Translations under genes and position numbers: made by a program
Shown: positions 45,606 through 53,331 of the stretch, in pieces
How positions within the stretch are numbered: the first letter of the stretch is position 1
How the letters are laid out: each line of letters starts with the position of its first letter
Notes under the pieces: model-generated
Told to the model about the DNA's origin: nothing
The model's input: only the letters and a program-made list of their open reading frames with translations
The model's database searches: none
NCBI GenBank assembly: GCA_965226545.1
Contig: OZ245364.1
Location: forward strand, 2,542,001-2,606,000
DNA length: 64,000 bases
Direction: 5' to 3'
DNA from: JAHRAW01 sp965226545
GTDB lineage: Bacteria > Pseudomonadota > Gammaproteobacteria > Arenicellales > Poriferihabitantaceae

Positions 45606-45637
45606 AATTGGGTTGGTGGAGATGAGTTGCATCTCGA

Positions 45638-46306
45638 TTCTTACATTGCGCGCAACTCTAATCTTGATTGGTAGTAACACCCTCACACCTCGCAACTCTA
45701 ATGGGGGCGACAAGTGCAATCCCTCACACCTCACACAACTCTAATAGGCGAAAATTTATCGCTCCCTCACACCTCACACAACTCTAATCGGCTTTCAGCC
45801 ATTCGCCCTCACACCTCACACCTCACACAACTCTAATTAGGGTAATAAACAGCACCCTCACACCTCACACAACTCTAATGGGCGTTAGCCTGCATTGCCC
45901 TCACACCTCACACAACTCTAATTGACGGGTTTGACCTGAGCCCTCACACCTCACACAACTCTAATTCATTTTGAACCCAAGCACCCTCACACCTCACACA
46001 ACTCTAATATCGACATGGTCGTTTATCCCTCACACCTCACACAACTCTAATGGCGAGGAAAATCCGAGCCCTCACACCTCACACAACTCTAATCTGAACT
46101 TGTCGCACAATCCCTCACACCTCACACAACTCTAATCACCGGAATGCTCGTGCCCCCTCACACCTCACACAACTCTAATATACCGTCTTCGTAATCGCCC
46201 TCACACCTCACACAACTCTAATCAATCGCAATGTTTCCCCCCTCACACCTCACACAACTCTAATATCGCCATTCGCGTCGGCCCTCACACCTCACACAAC
46301 TCTAAT
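45638..46306 (-). CRISPR. CRISPR array: 16 repeats of 25 nt, 15 spacers of 17-18 nt
   Basis: In the inferred transcribed (minus) orientation each repeat begins ATTAGAGTTGTG and ends GTGTGAGGG. Thirteen repeats are identical. The two at the left end are degenerate: 45638-45662 has many mismatches and 45680-45702 lacks 2 nt. Repeat 45806-45837 carries a 7-nt internal duplication. All spacers are unique and only 17-18 nt. Degenerate repeats mark the trailer, and the left end has no room for a leader before yejE, so the leader is on the right and transcription runs leftward, the same way as cas12c. Short spacers like these are what I recall for V-C and V-D systems. Confidence 0.95.
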
Positions 46307-46534
46307 CATACATAGCATAACCCCCTAAAAACAAATACAATTTGCGAAAAACCAAAGCGTGATTCCACCATGAAAATAGATGAATTAAGCCATCCCGATT
46401 CGATTTGGACATACAAAAGTGCGCGCCGCTCAAGCAAGGTGTCGGTTTGGTTGCCGTACTTGCATGAAATCAAAAAAGAAAAAGCCAAACACACCTATCG
46501 GATTAAATACAGCGGCGGCGTGCCGCAGAAATAA
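46307..46534 (-). promoter_or_regulatory. Probable CRISPR leader
   Basis: AT-rich DNA between the small-RNA terminator and the first intact repeat. On the minus strand TTGTAT and TATGCT occur about 15 bp apart, 20-40 nt before the first repeat; this is a weak promoter candidate. The segment also holds a 54-codon plus-strand frame, listed separately. Confidence 0.5.
46370..46534 (+). CDS. Possible 54-residue basic protein in the CRISPR leader
   Basis: The ATG at 46370 gives MKIDELSHPDSIWTYKSARR and continues S-S-K-V-S-V-W-L-P-Y-L-H-E-I-K-K-E-K to the stop at 46532. It is rich in Lys, Tyr and Trp with balanced composition, unlike a random frame. A TACAAT box lies at 46336-46341, but no Shine-Dalgarno is visible. 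It runs opposite to cas12c and would end exactly at the T tract of the small-RNA terminator. I do not recognise it. It could be a transcription-factor-like or inhibitor protein, or chance. Confidence 0.35.
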   Translation: MKIDELSHPDSIWTYKSARRSSKVSVWLPYLHEIKKEKAKHTYRIKYSGGVPQK

Positions 46535-46559
46535 AAAAACCGCCCCGCAAGCGGGGCGG
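46533..46559 (-). terminator. Intrinsic terminator of the small CRISPR RNA
   Basis: On the minus strand the stem CCGCCCCG/CGGGGCGG with a CTTG loop is followed by seven T (46533-46539). The absence of a T tract on the plus strand shows that it serves minus-strand transcripts. Confidence 0.9.
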
Positions 46560-46626
46560 CGTTGTGTGAAAAAGAGGAAGGCTCAGGGTTTTGGACCAGG
46601 TCCGTCAGCCAACCTCAGGTGTGACT
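46535..46626 (-). ncRNA. Probable scoutRNA/tracrRNA of the type V-C locus
   Basis: A roughly 92-nt RNA between the cas12c stop and the terminator. Near its 5' end UCACACCU (46617-46624) is complementary to AGGTGTGA of the crRNA repeat. Just before the terminator UCACACAAC (46561-46569) is complementary to GTTGTGTGA. The two targets are adjacent in the repeat and together cover 16 of its 25 nt. The middle can fold through GGCT/AGCC and GGACC/GGTCC. It has its own consensus promoter and intrinsic terminator, and lies on the same strand as cas12c and the array. Cas12c and Cas12d need such an RNA. Position, promoter and pairing are seen; the function is inferred. Confidence 0.75.
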
Positions 46627-46630
46627 GCGG

Positions 46631-46659
46631 ATAGTAACGCGCATCGCTTCGCCTGTCAA
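46631..46659 (-). promoter_or_regulatory. Sigma70-type promoter of the small CRISPR RNA
   Basis: TTGACA (46654-46659) overlaps the cas12c stop codon. Exactly 17 bp later is TACTAT (46631-46636). Start predicted at about 46623-46626. Confidence 0.8.
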
Positions 46660-49600
46660 TCCGTGTTGGCGGATTTTGCAATTTTATTGCGCCACCATTT
46701 GCGCCCAATATTCACCGCAGCGTTGACATCGGCATGCATAAACACCAGCCCGTTGCGGCGAAACATGCAGTGTGCATGGAGTTTGGCGATGTCCCAATTG
46801 CGCAAATTTTGCTGCACCTCGACAAAAGGCGACAAATACGACGATTGACCGGTGTCCTTGCTTTGTTTCGCCGGCGGCTTGTGGCGCAACATATCCTTAA
46901 CGTGCCGGCTAAGTTCATCCCAATCGGCAAAGTGACGGTTGACCGCCAACTTGCCGAAAGACGGCAGTTTGTTGTCGGTTTTTTTCTTGGCTTCGCGCCC
47001 GCCGTAAATGTAAATTTTATCAGCGCCCAGCGAAACAACGCCGCGCGCATCGGTGACCAACTCGATTTTTTCATTTTGTTCCTTTCGTTTTCGAATTACA
47101 TCGGCCGGATTCTTGTCGCACTGTGAACAAATTTGCGAAGTGTACGCCGGCGACACGCACACCCCGGGATGCAGTTTCAACTTCTCGCCATCCGACCTGA
47201 TAAGAAACGGATGCTCCCACATCGGCGGTTTGGCGCCGCTCATCCAATGTTTTGCGCGTTTGGCTTTGTGCGCGTCAACATTGCTGAACAGATACAACTG
47301 CAAAATCGAGCCGTACACCATTTTCAACATGTTTGCGCCGCTTTCGAATCCGCCGACGGTCGATTCGAACACCGGGAACGCCTCGTAATGGTGCATCAAA
47401 CCGTCCAGCACGCCGGCCAATTCGCCTATCGCCGCTTCGCGCATTTGTTGCAATGAAGTGTTGAGATTGCTTTGGAATCGCTGGCGCGGTTGCTTGCGGC
47501 GACGATGATGGTCAACGCGCTTAATCAAATGACGCAACACCGGCACCGCCACATGCCCGATGGTTTGCGGCGCAACTTCCGCGGCGTTGTTGGAGTCGGG
47601 CGCGTCAAAAACCGCGTAGCCGATTCCGCGTTCGCCCAAATCAATCGCAATAAACCGAGACGCATAAGGGAATCGGTCGCGCCGCTTAATCGCCGGTGAT
47701 TTGCACACCACCGCCGCTTGCAGTCGGGTTTTGCGATAGTCGGCGCGCAATCCGCCGTCTTGCAAGGATTGTTGATATTCCTCTTCGATGATGAGCGAAG
47801 TGTCGCCAAATGCGGTGCGTTGTTGCGCATCGGGCAACAGCGCCTTGTCCAACCAACCTTTATAGCGCGACGGCCCCGCCAGACGCACATAATCGCGCGG
47901 CTTGCGGTCGTTCTTCGCGGTTTTGTGAGACGCTTTTTTTGATTTAATCTCGACCAAACCGTCCAGCAAATTGTTTTCGTCAACCAACGGTTTGAGATTT
48001 TCCTCCGGCGCCGGCGTGAGTTGCGGATAGTTTTTGCCGACTTTGTAATGCCAGTTGTGCGGCATTTCACGCAAACACGCCATGAGAATTTGTTCGCCGT
48101 CTTTGCGTTCTTTGGTCGAATCAAACAACCGCTTAACCGCATCGCCCAAACGCTCGGGCGCAATGCCGGCAGTGACATCGCCGCTGATAAACAATTCCGG
48201 CTTGGCTTGCAGGAGATTCCAACCTTTCGCCAACGCACTGCCGCCGGACACGACCACCTCCGGCAACCGCCACGCTTTCCCGGTTTTCGGCAACCAATAC
48301 AACGCCTTGTCGCCGATGTATTGCAGACGCGATTTGACTATCACCTCTTCGCGCGACAATCGCGCGCACAACCCGTTGATTGGTCCGCCGTAACCGCTGT
48401 TAAAAATGCGCGCCACCTGCCCGGCGGAAACCGCGTTCTTTTCCAACGCGGCGCGCAAGCCGTTGGGCAGATTTAATGCCAACGCATCGTCCGGCTTGGC
48501 AAGCGCGCAAGGCACTTCGCCCTGCAGTCCGCTGACCTGCAAATCAAAAACGCATTGCTCCAACATCGCGGCATCGCGCATTGTTTGCATGTCGCGTTCA
48601 TTGAGTTCGCTCACCCATTTCACAAACCCGCGAATCAGTTCGCCGACGGCATCGCGGATTTTGTCGCCGACAAACGCCGCGCCCAACCGCAACGGCTCGT
48701 GGCGATACGCGGCAAACGGGCTTACATACATTCGCCCTTTGTTTGAATTAAAAAACGCCGCGCCGTCGCGTTTGTCGGCAAACACGGCGCGTTCATCAAA
48801 CAACAGCATGCCGGTGGCGCGAACATTCATGTTGGCGCATCGTTGCACTGTGACGGCCATCCGCGACAAAACAAACCGGCACGCCAACTCCTCAATATTC
48901 CCGACGTCTTTTCGCTTGCGTTCATCCAAGCGTTGCCGTTCAATTTTTTCGCGCCCGGCAATAATGTCGATTTGGCATTTTGCCGCGATTTTCCGCCAAT
49001 GCGCAGCGCGCGCTTCGCGCAAACGTTTTAATTGGTCGGCGGCGTCGCGCAATTCGCGATTGATGTCATCGCATGAAAAAACCTTCGCGCCGTCGTAGCG
49101 GTTTAATTTGCGCCGCAAAAATTTTGCGGCGTCTTCAATTTCATCATCGGCGTTTTTTTCTTTCGGCAAAAAACAACCCGGCAACAAGCGCGCGGCGTCT
49201 TTGTATTCGCCTTTTTTGCGCCCCGCCCTTTTGCGAATCATTTCCGCCAACTGCATAACCAACCCGCGGCATTCTTCGTATAAGTCGTTAAAGTATTCGA
49301 CCTGTTGCACTTCGGTTTCGCCGGCAACCAATTCGCCCTTGCCCATCAAAGCGTTTAACGCCCGTTCGGATTTGTCGCGCGCGCGCACCAAATTCGTTAG
49401 CGATTCGTCCAACGCGTCCACCCCGGCAAACACCCGGGAGAATTCCTCGGCCACACCGTGAAATTTTTCGTTTTGCCGTTCCAATTCGGCGACGCCGCTT
49501 TTAATGGTTGGCATGTCGTTTGGAATGCCGTCCAGCCCGTCCTTTAACTCGCCCAAACGCTTCCAATAATTGGAAACCGAACTGGCGATAAAACCGCCAA

Positions 49601-50633
49601 ACAACGAACGGAAGTCGTGGTAATCCGTCGGGTTTTCCAACAACGTCGAGGCAATGTGTGCAATGGCATCCAGTGATTCTTGCGGGCAATCGCCAACATC
49701 CACGCCGGCTTCGCGCAACGCCGCGGCATTGCCGGCAAACAACCGCAAATTTTTTGGATTAAACAACCATGACAGCGCGTTGTAGTTGCTGTTGTCGGAA
49801 AGCAACATCGCTTTAACTTCGTTTTCCTTTATTGCGTTTTCCTTTACTGCGTCGGTCGATTCGCGTTTTCCCGCGACAAACGCAGCCAGCGAAACCATTT
49901 GATGCATGGCGTATGGCAATGCCGCCTTGTCAAAATTCGCATTTTGCAAAAACGCCCGATTCGCGCCGTCCCATACCGCCGGAAAATCGTACGGCTCGAT
50001 TTTCGGCAAAGTGAAGTTAACCCCGGCGGCGCTTTTACCGGCGGCGACGATAACCTCCCATCGTTTTTCTTTTTCCGCCGCCGCCCACAATTGTTGCTTT
50101 TCAATGCGCGCGCAAAGTTCATCGATAAACTTGGCAAGCGCGCCGCGTTCGTCTTCACGAACCGCGCGCGCAATTGCCGACACTTTTTGATTGATTCGTT
50201 TGCGTACACCGTCGGCGCTTTGGTTTTGGTTGCGCAACGCCGGCTCCAATGCCAGCATTAATGCAACGCCGGCGTTCAATCCAAACGCATCGGCAAATTG
50301 CCGATTGAGCGGGCTTTTGGCAAGCGCGGCGGATTGCAAATGCGCGGCGGCCTCCGTGGTATTGGTGAACAATCGAAACCCCGCCAGATGCACCGCCGCA
50401 AAAAAATGAAACAGCGAATTCTCCTCGGTTGACCCCAGCCGCCAATAAATGCGCCGCAACGCCTCGCGCACCGCATCGTCCGGGGCATTGGCGACCAACG
50501 GAAATTTAAAGGTGGCGACATAATCGCCCGCTTGAACGGTGGCGCTTGCGGATAATTCGCGGCGCAATTTCTTGGCTTCCTCGCCGCCCAACCAGCGCTT
50601 CGGATGCCATTTTGTCTTTTCCGAATTCATCAT
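46656..50633 (-). CDS. cas12c: Cas12c-like type V CRISPR effector
   Basis: 1325 residues. The RuvC nuclease is split in three: D998 in FIAIDLGERGIGYAV, E1090 in PVFESTVGGFES and D1302 in MHADVNAAVNIG; all three catalytic acids are present. A CSQC half zinc ribbon (1169, 1172) lies between II and III, but its second CxxC half is reduced to one Cys. The N-terminal LFHFFAAVHLAGFRLF (about 74-89) and the HWMSGA after RuvC-II resemble Oleiphilus Cas12c as I remember it. Cas12c uses RuvC to mature crRNA and blocks targets by binding rather than cutting. I chose the ATG at 50633 (or 50630) because the likely transcript starts inside the upstream codons. No cas1, cas2 or cas4 is near. Family V-C is probable; V-D or a sister group is possible. 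Confidence 0.78.
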   Translation of the reverse strand: MMNSEKTKWHPKRWLGGEEAKKLRRELSASATVQAGDYVATFKFPLVANAPDDAVREALRRIYWRLGSTEENSLFHFFAAVHLAGFRLFTNTTEAAAHLQSAALAKSPLNRQFADAFGLNAGVALMLALEPALRNQNQSADGVRKRINQKVSAIARAVREDERGALAKFIDELCARIEKQQLWAAAEKEKRWEVIVAAGKSAAGVNFTLPKIEPYDFPAVWDGANRAFLQNANFDKAALPYAMHQMVSLAAFVAGKRESTDAVKENAIKENEVKAMLLSDNSNYNALSWLFNPKNLRLFAGNAAALREAGVDVGDCPQESLDAIAHIASTLLENPTDYHDFRSLFGGFIASSVSNYWKRLGELKDGLDGIPNDMPTIKSGVAELERQNEKFHGVAEEFSRVFAGVDALDESLTNLVRARDKSERALNALMGKGELVAGETEVQQVEYFNDLYEECRGLVMQLAEMIRKRAGRKKGEYKDAARLLPGCFLPKEKNADDEIEDAAKFLRRKLNRYDGAKVFSCDDINRELRDAADQLKRLREARAAHWRKIAAKCQIDIIAGREKIERQRLDERKRKDVGNIEELACRFVLSRMAVTVQRCANMNVRATGMLLFDERAVFADKRDGAAFFNSNKGRMYVSPFAAYRHEPLRLGAAFVGDKIRDAVGELIRGFVKWVSELNERDMQTMRDAAMLEQCVFDLQVSGLQGEVPCALAKPDDALALNLPNGLRAALEKNAVSAGQVARIFNSGYGGPINGLCARLSREEVIVKSRLQYIGDKALYWLPKTGKAWRLPEVVVSGGSALAKGWNLLQAKPELFISGDVTAGIAPERLGDAVKRLFDSTKERKDGEQILMACLREMPHNWHYKVGKNYPQLTPAPEENLKPLVDENNLLDGLVEIKSKKASHKTAKNDRKPRDYVRLAGPSRYKGWLDKALLPDAQQRTAFGDTSLIIEEEYQQSLQDGGLRADYRKTRLQAAVVCKSPAIKRRDRFPYASRFIAIDLGERGIGYAVFDAPDSNNAAEVAPQTIGHVAVPVLRHLIKRVDHHRRRKQPRQRFQSNLNTSLQQMREAAIGELAGVLDGLMHHYEAFPVFESTVGGFESGANMLKMVYGSILQLYLFSNVDAHKAKRAKHWMSGAKPPMWEHPFLIRSDGEKLKLHPGVCVSPAYTSQICSQCDKNPADVIRKRKEQNEKIELVTDARGVVSLGADKIYIYGGREAKKKTDNKLPSFGKLAVNRHFADWDELSRHVKDMLRHKPPAKQSKDTGQSSYLSPFVEVQQNLRNWDIAKLHAHCMFRRNGLVFMHADVNAAVNIGRKWWRNKIAKSANTD

Positions 50634-50657
50634 TTTTTCGTTGGCGATATTGCCGTC

Positions 50658-50686
50658 TTTATACGCACACAAAGGCAAAAGTGCAA
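50658..50686 (-). promoter_or_regulatory. Promoter of cas12c
   Basis: TTGCAC (50681-50686) and TATAAA (50658-50663) with 17-bp spacing on the minus strand. Predicted start about 50651, leaving a leader of about 20 nt before the ATG at 50633. This rules out the longer frame that starts at 50678. Confidence 0.7.
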
Positions 50687-50694
50687 CCCGACGA

Positions 50695-51792
50695 TTAATT
50701 CGTCACTCGATAAACCCCGCCCGAATCCGTCGAGAAATAAAGATACCCGTCGCGTCCGTTGCGCACTTGGCGAATGCGTTCGTGTAACTCGGTGAACAAC
50801 GCTTGTTGGGCGACCACGACGCCGTTGGTTAATTCGAGGCGGCGCAGTTGGGCGCCGCTTAGGCAGGCGATGAATAAATGATTGCGCCATTCGGGTGATT
50901 TGTCGCCGCGATAAAAGGCAATGCCGGAAGGCGAGATGCTTGGCGTCCAAAAAACAATCGGGCGCAGCATGCCGGGGTGATGGGTGTTGAACTTTGGGCC
51001 CCAATATTCATAGCCGTCGCTGATGAGCGGCCAGCCGTAGTTGTTGCCGGGCGCGATGCGGTTTAGTTCATCGCCGCCGCGCGGCCCAAACTCGGCGCTG
51101 TATACCGCGCCGCTTGCATCGCTATCGATGCCTTGCGGGTTGCGATGTCCATAACTCCAAATCTCGGCGCGCGCATCGGCGCGCTCGGCGAATGGATTGC
51201 CGGGCGCCGGCGCGCCGTCTCGAGTCAAGCGCAGGATTTTGCCGTTGTGATGTCTAAGGTCTTGCGCGAAGTCGCGCGCGCCGCGGTCGCCGATGGTGAG
51301 ATAGAGCGCATCGCCGTCCAATAAAATGCGCGAGCCGAAATGCCGACCGCCATCACCATGAGTCGCGGCGATGAAAATCCGGCGCAGATTAACGAGTTGA
51401 CCATTGCGCCATTCGCCGCGCGCCAAGGCGGTGGTGAGTTTCCCGTCGACGCGCGTTGAATAGGTGAGGTAGACATCGACAGTATCGATTGGGTCGACGC
51501 GTCGCTCGAGGGCGATGTCCAACAACCCGCCTTGTCCGTCGGCGGCGATGTCGAGAGTGTGCTTTATCGTTCGTTGTTCGCCGTCGCTGAGGTTGGCGTA
51601 GACCAACGCACCGCGTCGCACGGTCAACAGCAATTCATCGGCGGATAAAAAATCAAACCCCCACACAATGCCGCGCACATCGACCACTCGCTCAGCGCGC
51701 GGTGCCGCGAATGTTGCGCTTGCCGCCAACATCAATGTCGCCGCCAATAACCGCGCAAGCGTTCGTGCATTGCATCGCATGCATGCGCGCAT
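50695..51792 (-). CDS. PQQ-dependent aldose sugar dehydrogenase family protein
   Basis: 365 residues with a signal peptide (L-L-A-A-T-L-M-L-A-A-S-A-T-F-A-A). It is a six-bladed beta-propeller of the GSDH/YliI family: LYLTIGDRGARDFAQDLRHH, SYGHRNPQGIDSD and SAEFGPRGGDELN are the conserved PQQ and calcium site blocks. It probably oxidises sugars in the periplasm if PQQ is available; no pqq genes are in the window. The start at 51792 (MRACMRCNARTLARL) gives the signal peptide; upstream codons are low complexity. Confidence 0.88.
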   Translation of the reverse strand: MRACMRCNARTLARLLAATLMLAASATFAAPRAERVVDVRGIVWGFDFLSADELLLTVRRGALVYANLSDGEQRTIKHTLDIAADGQGGLLDIALERRVDPIDTVDVYLTYSTRVDGKLTTALARGEWRNGQLVNLRRIFIAATHGDGGRHFGSRILLDGDALYLTIGDRGARDFAQDLRHHNGKILRLTRDGAPAPGNPFAERADARAEIWSYGHRNPQGIDSDASGAVYSAEFGPRGGDELNRIAPGNNYGWPLISDGYEYWGPKFNTHHPGMLRPIVFWTPSISPSGIAFYRGDKSPEWRNHLFIACLSGAQLRRLELTNGVVVAQQALFTELHERIRQVRNGRDGYLYFSTDSGGVYRVTN

Positions 51793-51985
51793 TGCGGGTG
51801 CGGCGGTGACGGTTGCGACGGCGTTTGTCACTTTTGCAACGAAGTGCACAACGACGTTAATACACCGTTGCGCACGATGCACTTGATACACTTGATGCAC
51901 TCGGCACTTGCGAAACATTTTTACTTTGCCGTCACACCATGCGCGGTTATGCAACTGCATTGCAATGTTGCACATCGCAATTCGT
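51793..51985. other. Intergenic low-complexity stretch
   Basis: GCACTTGATACACTTGATGCACT-type steps. No gene, promoter or terminator recognised. Confidence 0.5.
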
Positions 51986-52534
51986 TTATGCACGCCATTT
52001 AATCGAACAGCCCATACTCGGTGTTTGTTGCGCGGGCCCTTTGCCGCCGTCGGCAACCGCGCGCATTGCATCGAGCAATTCGGTTTTGCGCGCGCCGGCA
52101 TCGTCCATCCGCGCATCATCCAATCGACCGCGATATTGCAATTCGCCGTCGCGATTGAAGCCAAAAAAATCCGGCGTGCATACGGCATCATACGCGCGCG
52201 CCATTTGTTGGGTTTCATCCAACAAGTACGGGAAGGTGAACTTGTGTTGCGCGGCGAATTGTTTCATTTTGTCGGGATGGTCATCCGGATAGTTTTGATA
52301 ATCATTCGGCATCACCGCCAACGTGTTGACGCCGACGGCGGCGAGTGCAGTGGCGTCGTCGACCAAGCGCGCGATAATCGCCTTAACATACGGACAATGA
52401 TTGCAGATGAACGCAATCAACAAACCGTTTTCGCCGTAACTTTTCGATACGGTTATCTGCGCGCCGTCCAAATTGGGCAGCGTGAAATCATCGAATGTTT
52501 TGCCGAATTCGCAAATCGGGGTGTCGAGTAGCAT
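51986..52534 (-). CDS. Thioredoxin-like (AhpC/TSA type) protein
   Basis: 182 residues. FIC-NHCPYVKAI carries a CxxC (Cys-Asn-His-Cys) at the thioredoxin position, and LPNLDGAQITVSKSYGENG precedes it. This matches the cytosolic PRX-like group (thioredoxin-fold, function poorly known). GGAGAA lies 7 nt before the ATG. No signal peptide. Probably a redox or peroxide-handling enzyme; the partner is unknown. Confidence 0.8.
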   Translation of the reverse strand: MLLDTPICEFGKTFDDFTLPNLDGAQITVSKSYGENGLLIAFICNHCPYVKAIIARLVDDATALAAVGVNTLAVMPNDYQNYPDDHPDKMKQFAAQHKFTFPYLLDETQQMARAYDAVCTPDFFGFNRDGELQYRGRLDDARMDDAGARKTELLDAMRAVADGGKGPAQQTPSMGCSIKWRA

Positions 52535-52610
52535 TGGGATTCTCCGGGTGGTGAAGCGGGTGGATTAACAAACAATAAACTGCTATCGCGCACATTATAA
52601 ACCGCGCGCG

Positions 52611-53267
52611 TTAACTTTCCGCAAACGCTAACTCGCCCCAATTGCCGTTGGGGTTATCCATTATTATTTTGATAATCAGCGGCATTAATTTTCGCATGAT
52701 GGTTGTGCAGGGGAGCACAGTGTCACGATTGCTACTACTGTTCCAAGTGGCACCGCCGTGAACGATTTGATTGCGCAAAGTGTAAATGCGCTCAATAACC
52801 TCGCGAAGTAATTCCTTCGTCTTCATATCGTTTTTGTTGCTCGCTACATTAGCGCTTCGGTTGGCATCATTAAATTTATCCCTCCATTGTTGGTGAGTCA
52901 TTTTCCCGCGTTTAGACTTCCAATATTCCGCGTGCGTGTATCGACTACCAAGCAACTTCGAAATCGCGCTTTCGAATTCAATGCATGCGCGCTCGAGTTG
53001 TTTATCTTCGTCAAAGTTAACCAACTTATCGATTAACACCGTAAACAAATCCGTTTGTTTATTCGAATCGTTAATTTTAATCTCGCTGCCGTAAGCGGCA
53101 TTAAACGCCACCCACAAAAATACAAACGCGCCGTCGTCGTCTTCACATTGTTCGGCGCGCCGCAACCAACTTAACGCGCGATGAATGCGTAAGCGAGTCG
53201 TCTCCGGCCACTCGTCGCGGTCACGACGATGCTGCGCTTTGAGTACCTTATAAGTTAATTTGGACAT
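52611..53267 (-). CDS. HEPN-like protein, possible RNase
   Basis: 218 residues from the ATG at 53267. The C-terminal helix holds LRNQIVHGG, an R-N-x3-H pattern that matches the Rx4-6H motif of HEPN RNases. An upstream helix AFVFLWVAFNAAYGS is typical of the Apea/RiboL-PSP-like HEPN group. Such proteins are often toxins or defence RNases. No antitoxin partner (MNT or similar) is visible beside it. It lies about 2 kb from cas12c on the same strand, but with its own gene neighbours, so a link to CRISPR is only possible. Confidence 0.55.
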   Translation of the reverse strand: MSKLTYKVLKAQHRRDRDEWPETTRLRIHRALSWLRRAEQCEDDDGAFVFLWVAFNAAYGSEIKINDSNKQTDLFTVLIDKLVNFDEDKQLERACIEFESAISKLLGSRYTHAEYWKSKRGKMTHQQWRDKFNDANRSANVASNKNDMKTKELLREVIERIYTLRNQIVHGGATWNSSSNRDTVLPCTTIMRKLMPLIIKIIMDNPNGNWGELAFAES

Positions 53268-53331
53268 GCGCCTATTATACAATCGCGCCAACCAGTGCAT
53301 CACGCGCAAAAATTAAAACGTCACTCAAGCC

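Noticed and set aside
45638..46306. The array as an ordinary tandem repeat
   Set aside because: The 25-nt repeats are near identical while the 17-18 nt intervals are all different and constant in length, and a cas12c gene is adjacent.
46306..46494. A 62-codon minus-strand frame in the leader
   Set aside because: Hydrophobic and Cys-rich by antisense to a Lys-rich frame, with no ribosome site; it also runs directly into the first repeat.
50634..50678. A longer cas12c start at 50678
   Set aside because: The TATAAA box lies inside these codons, so the predicted transcript begins after them; ATGs at 50633/50630 follow naturally.
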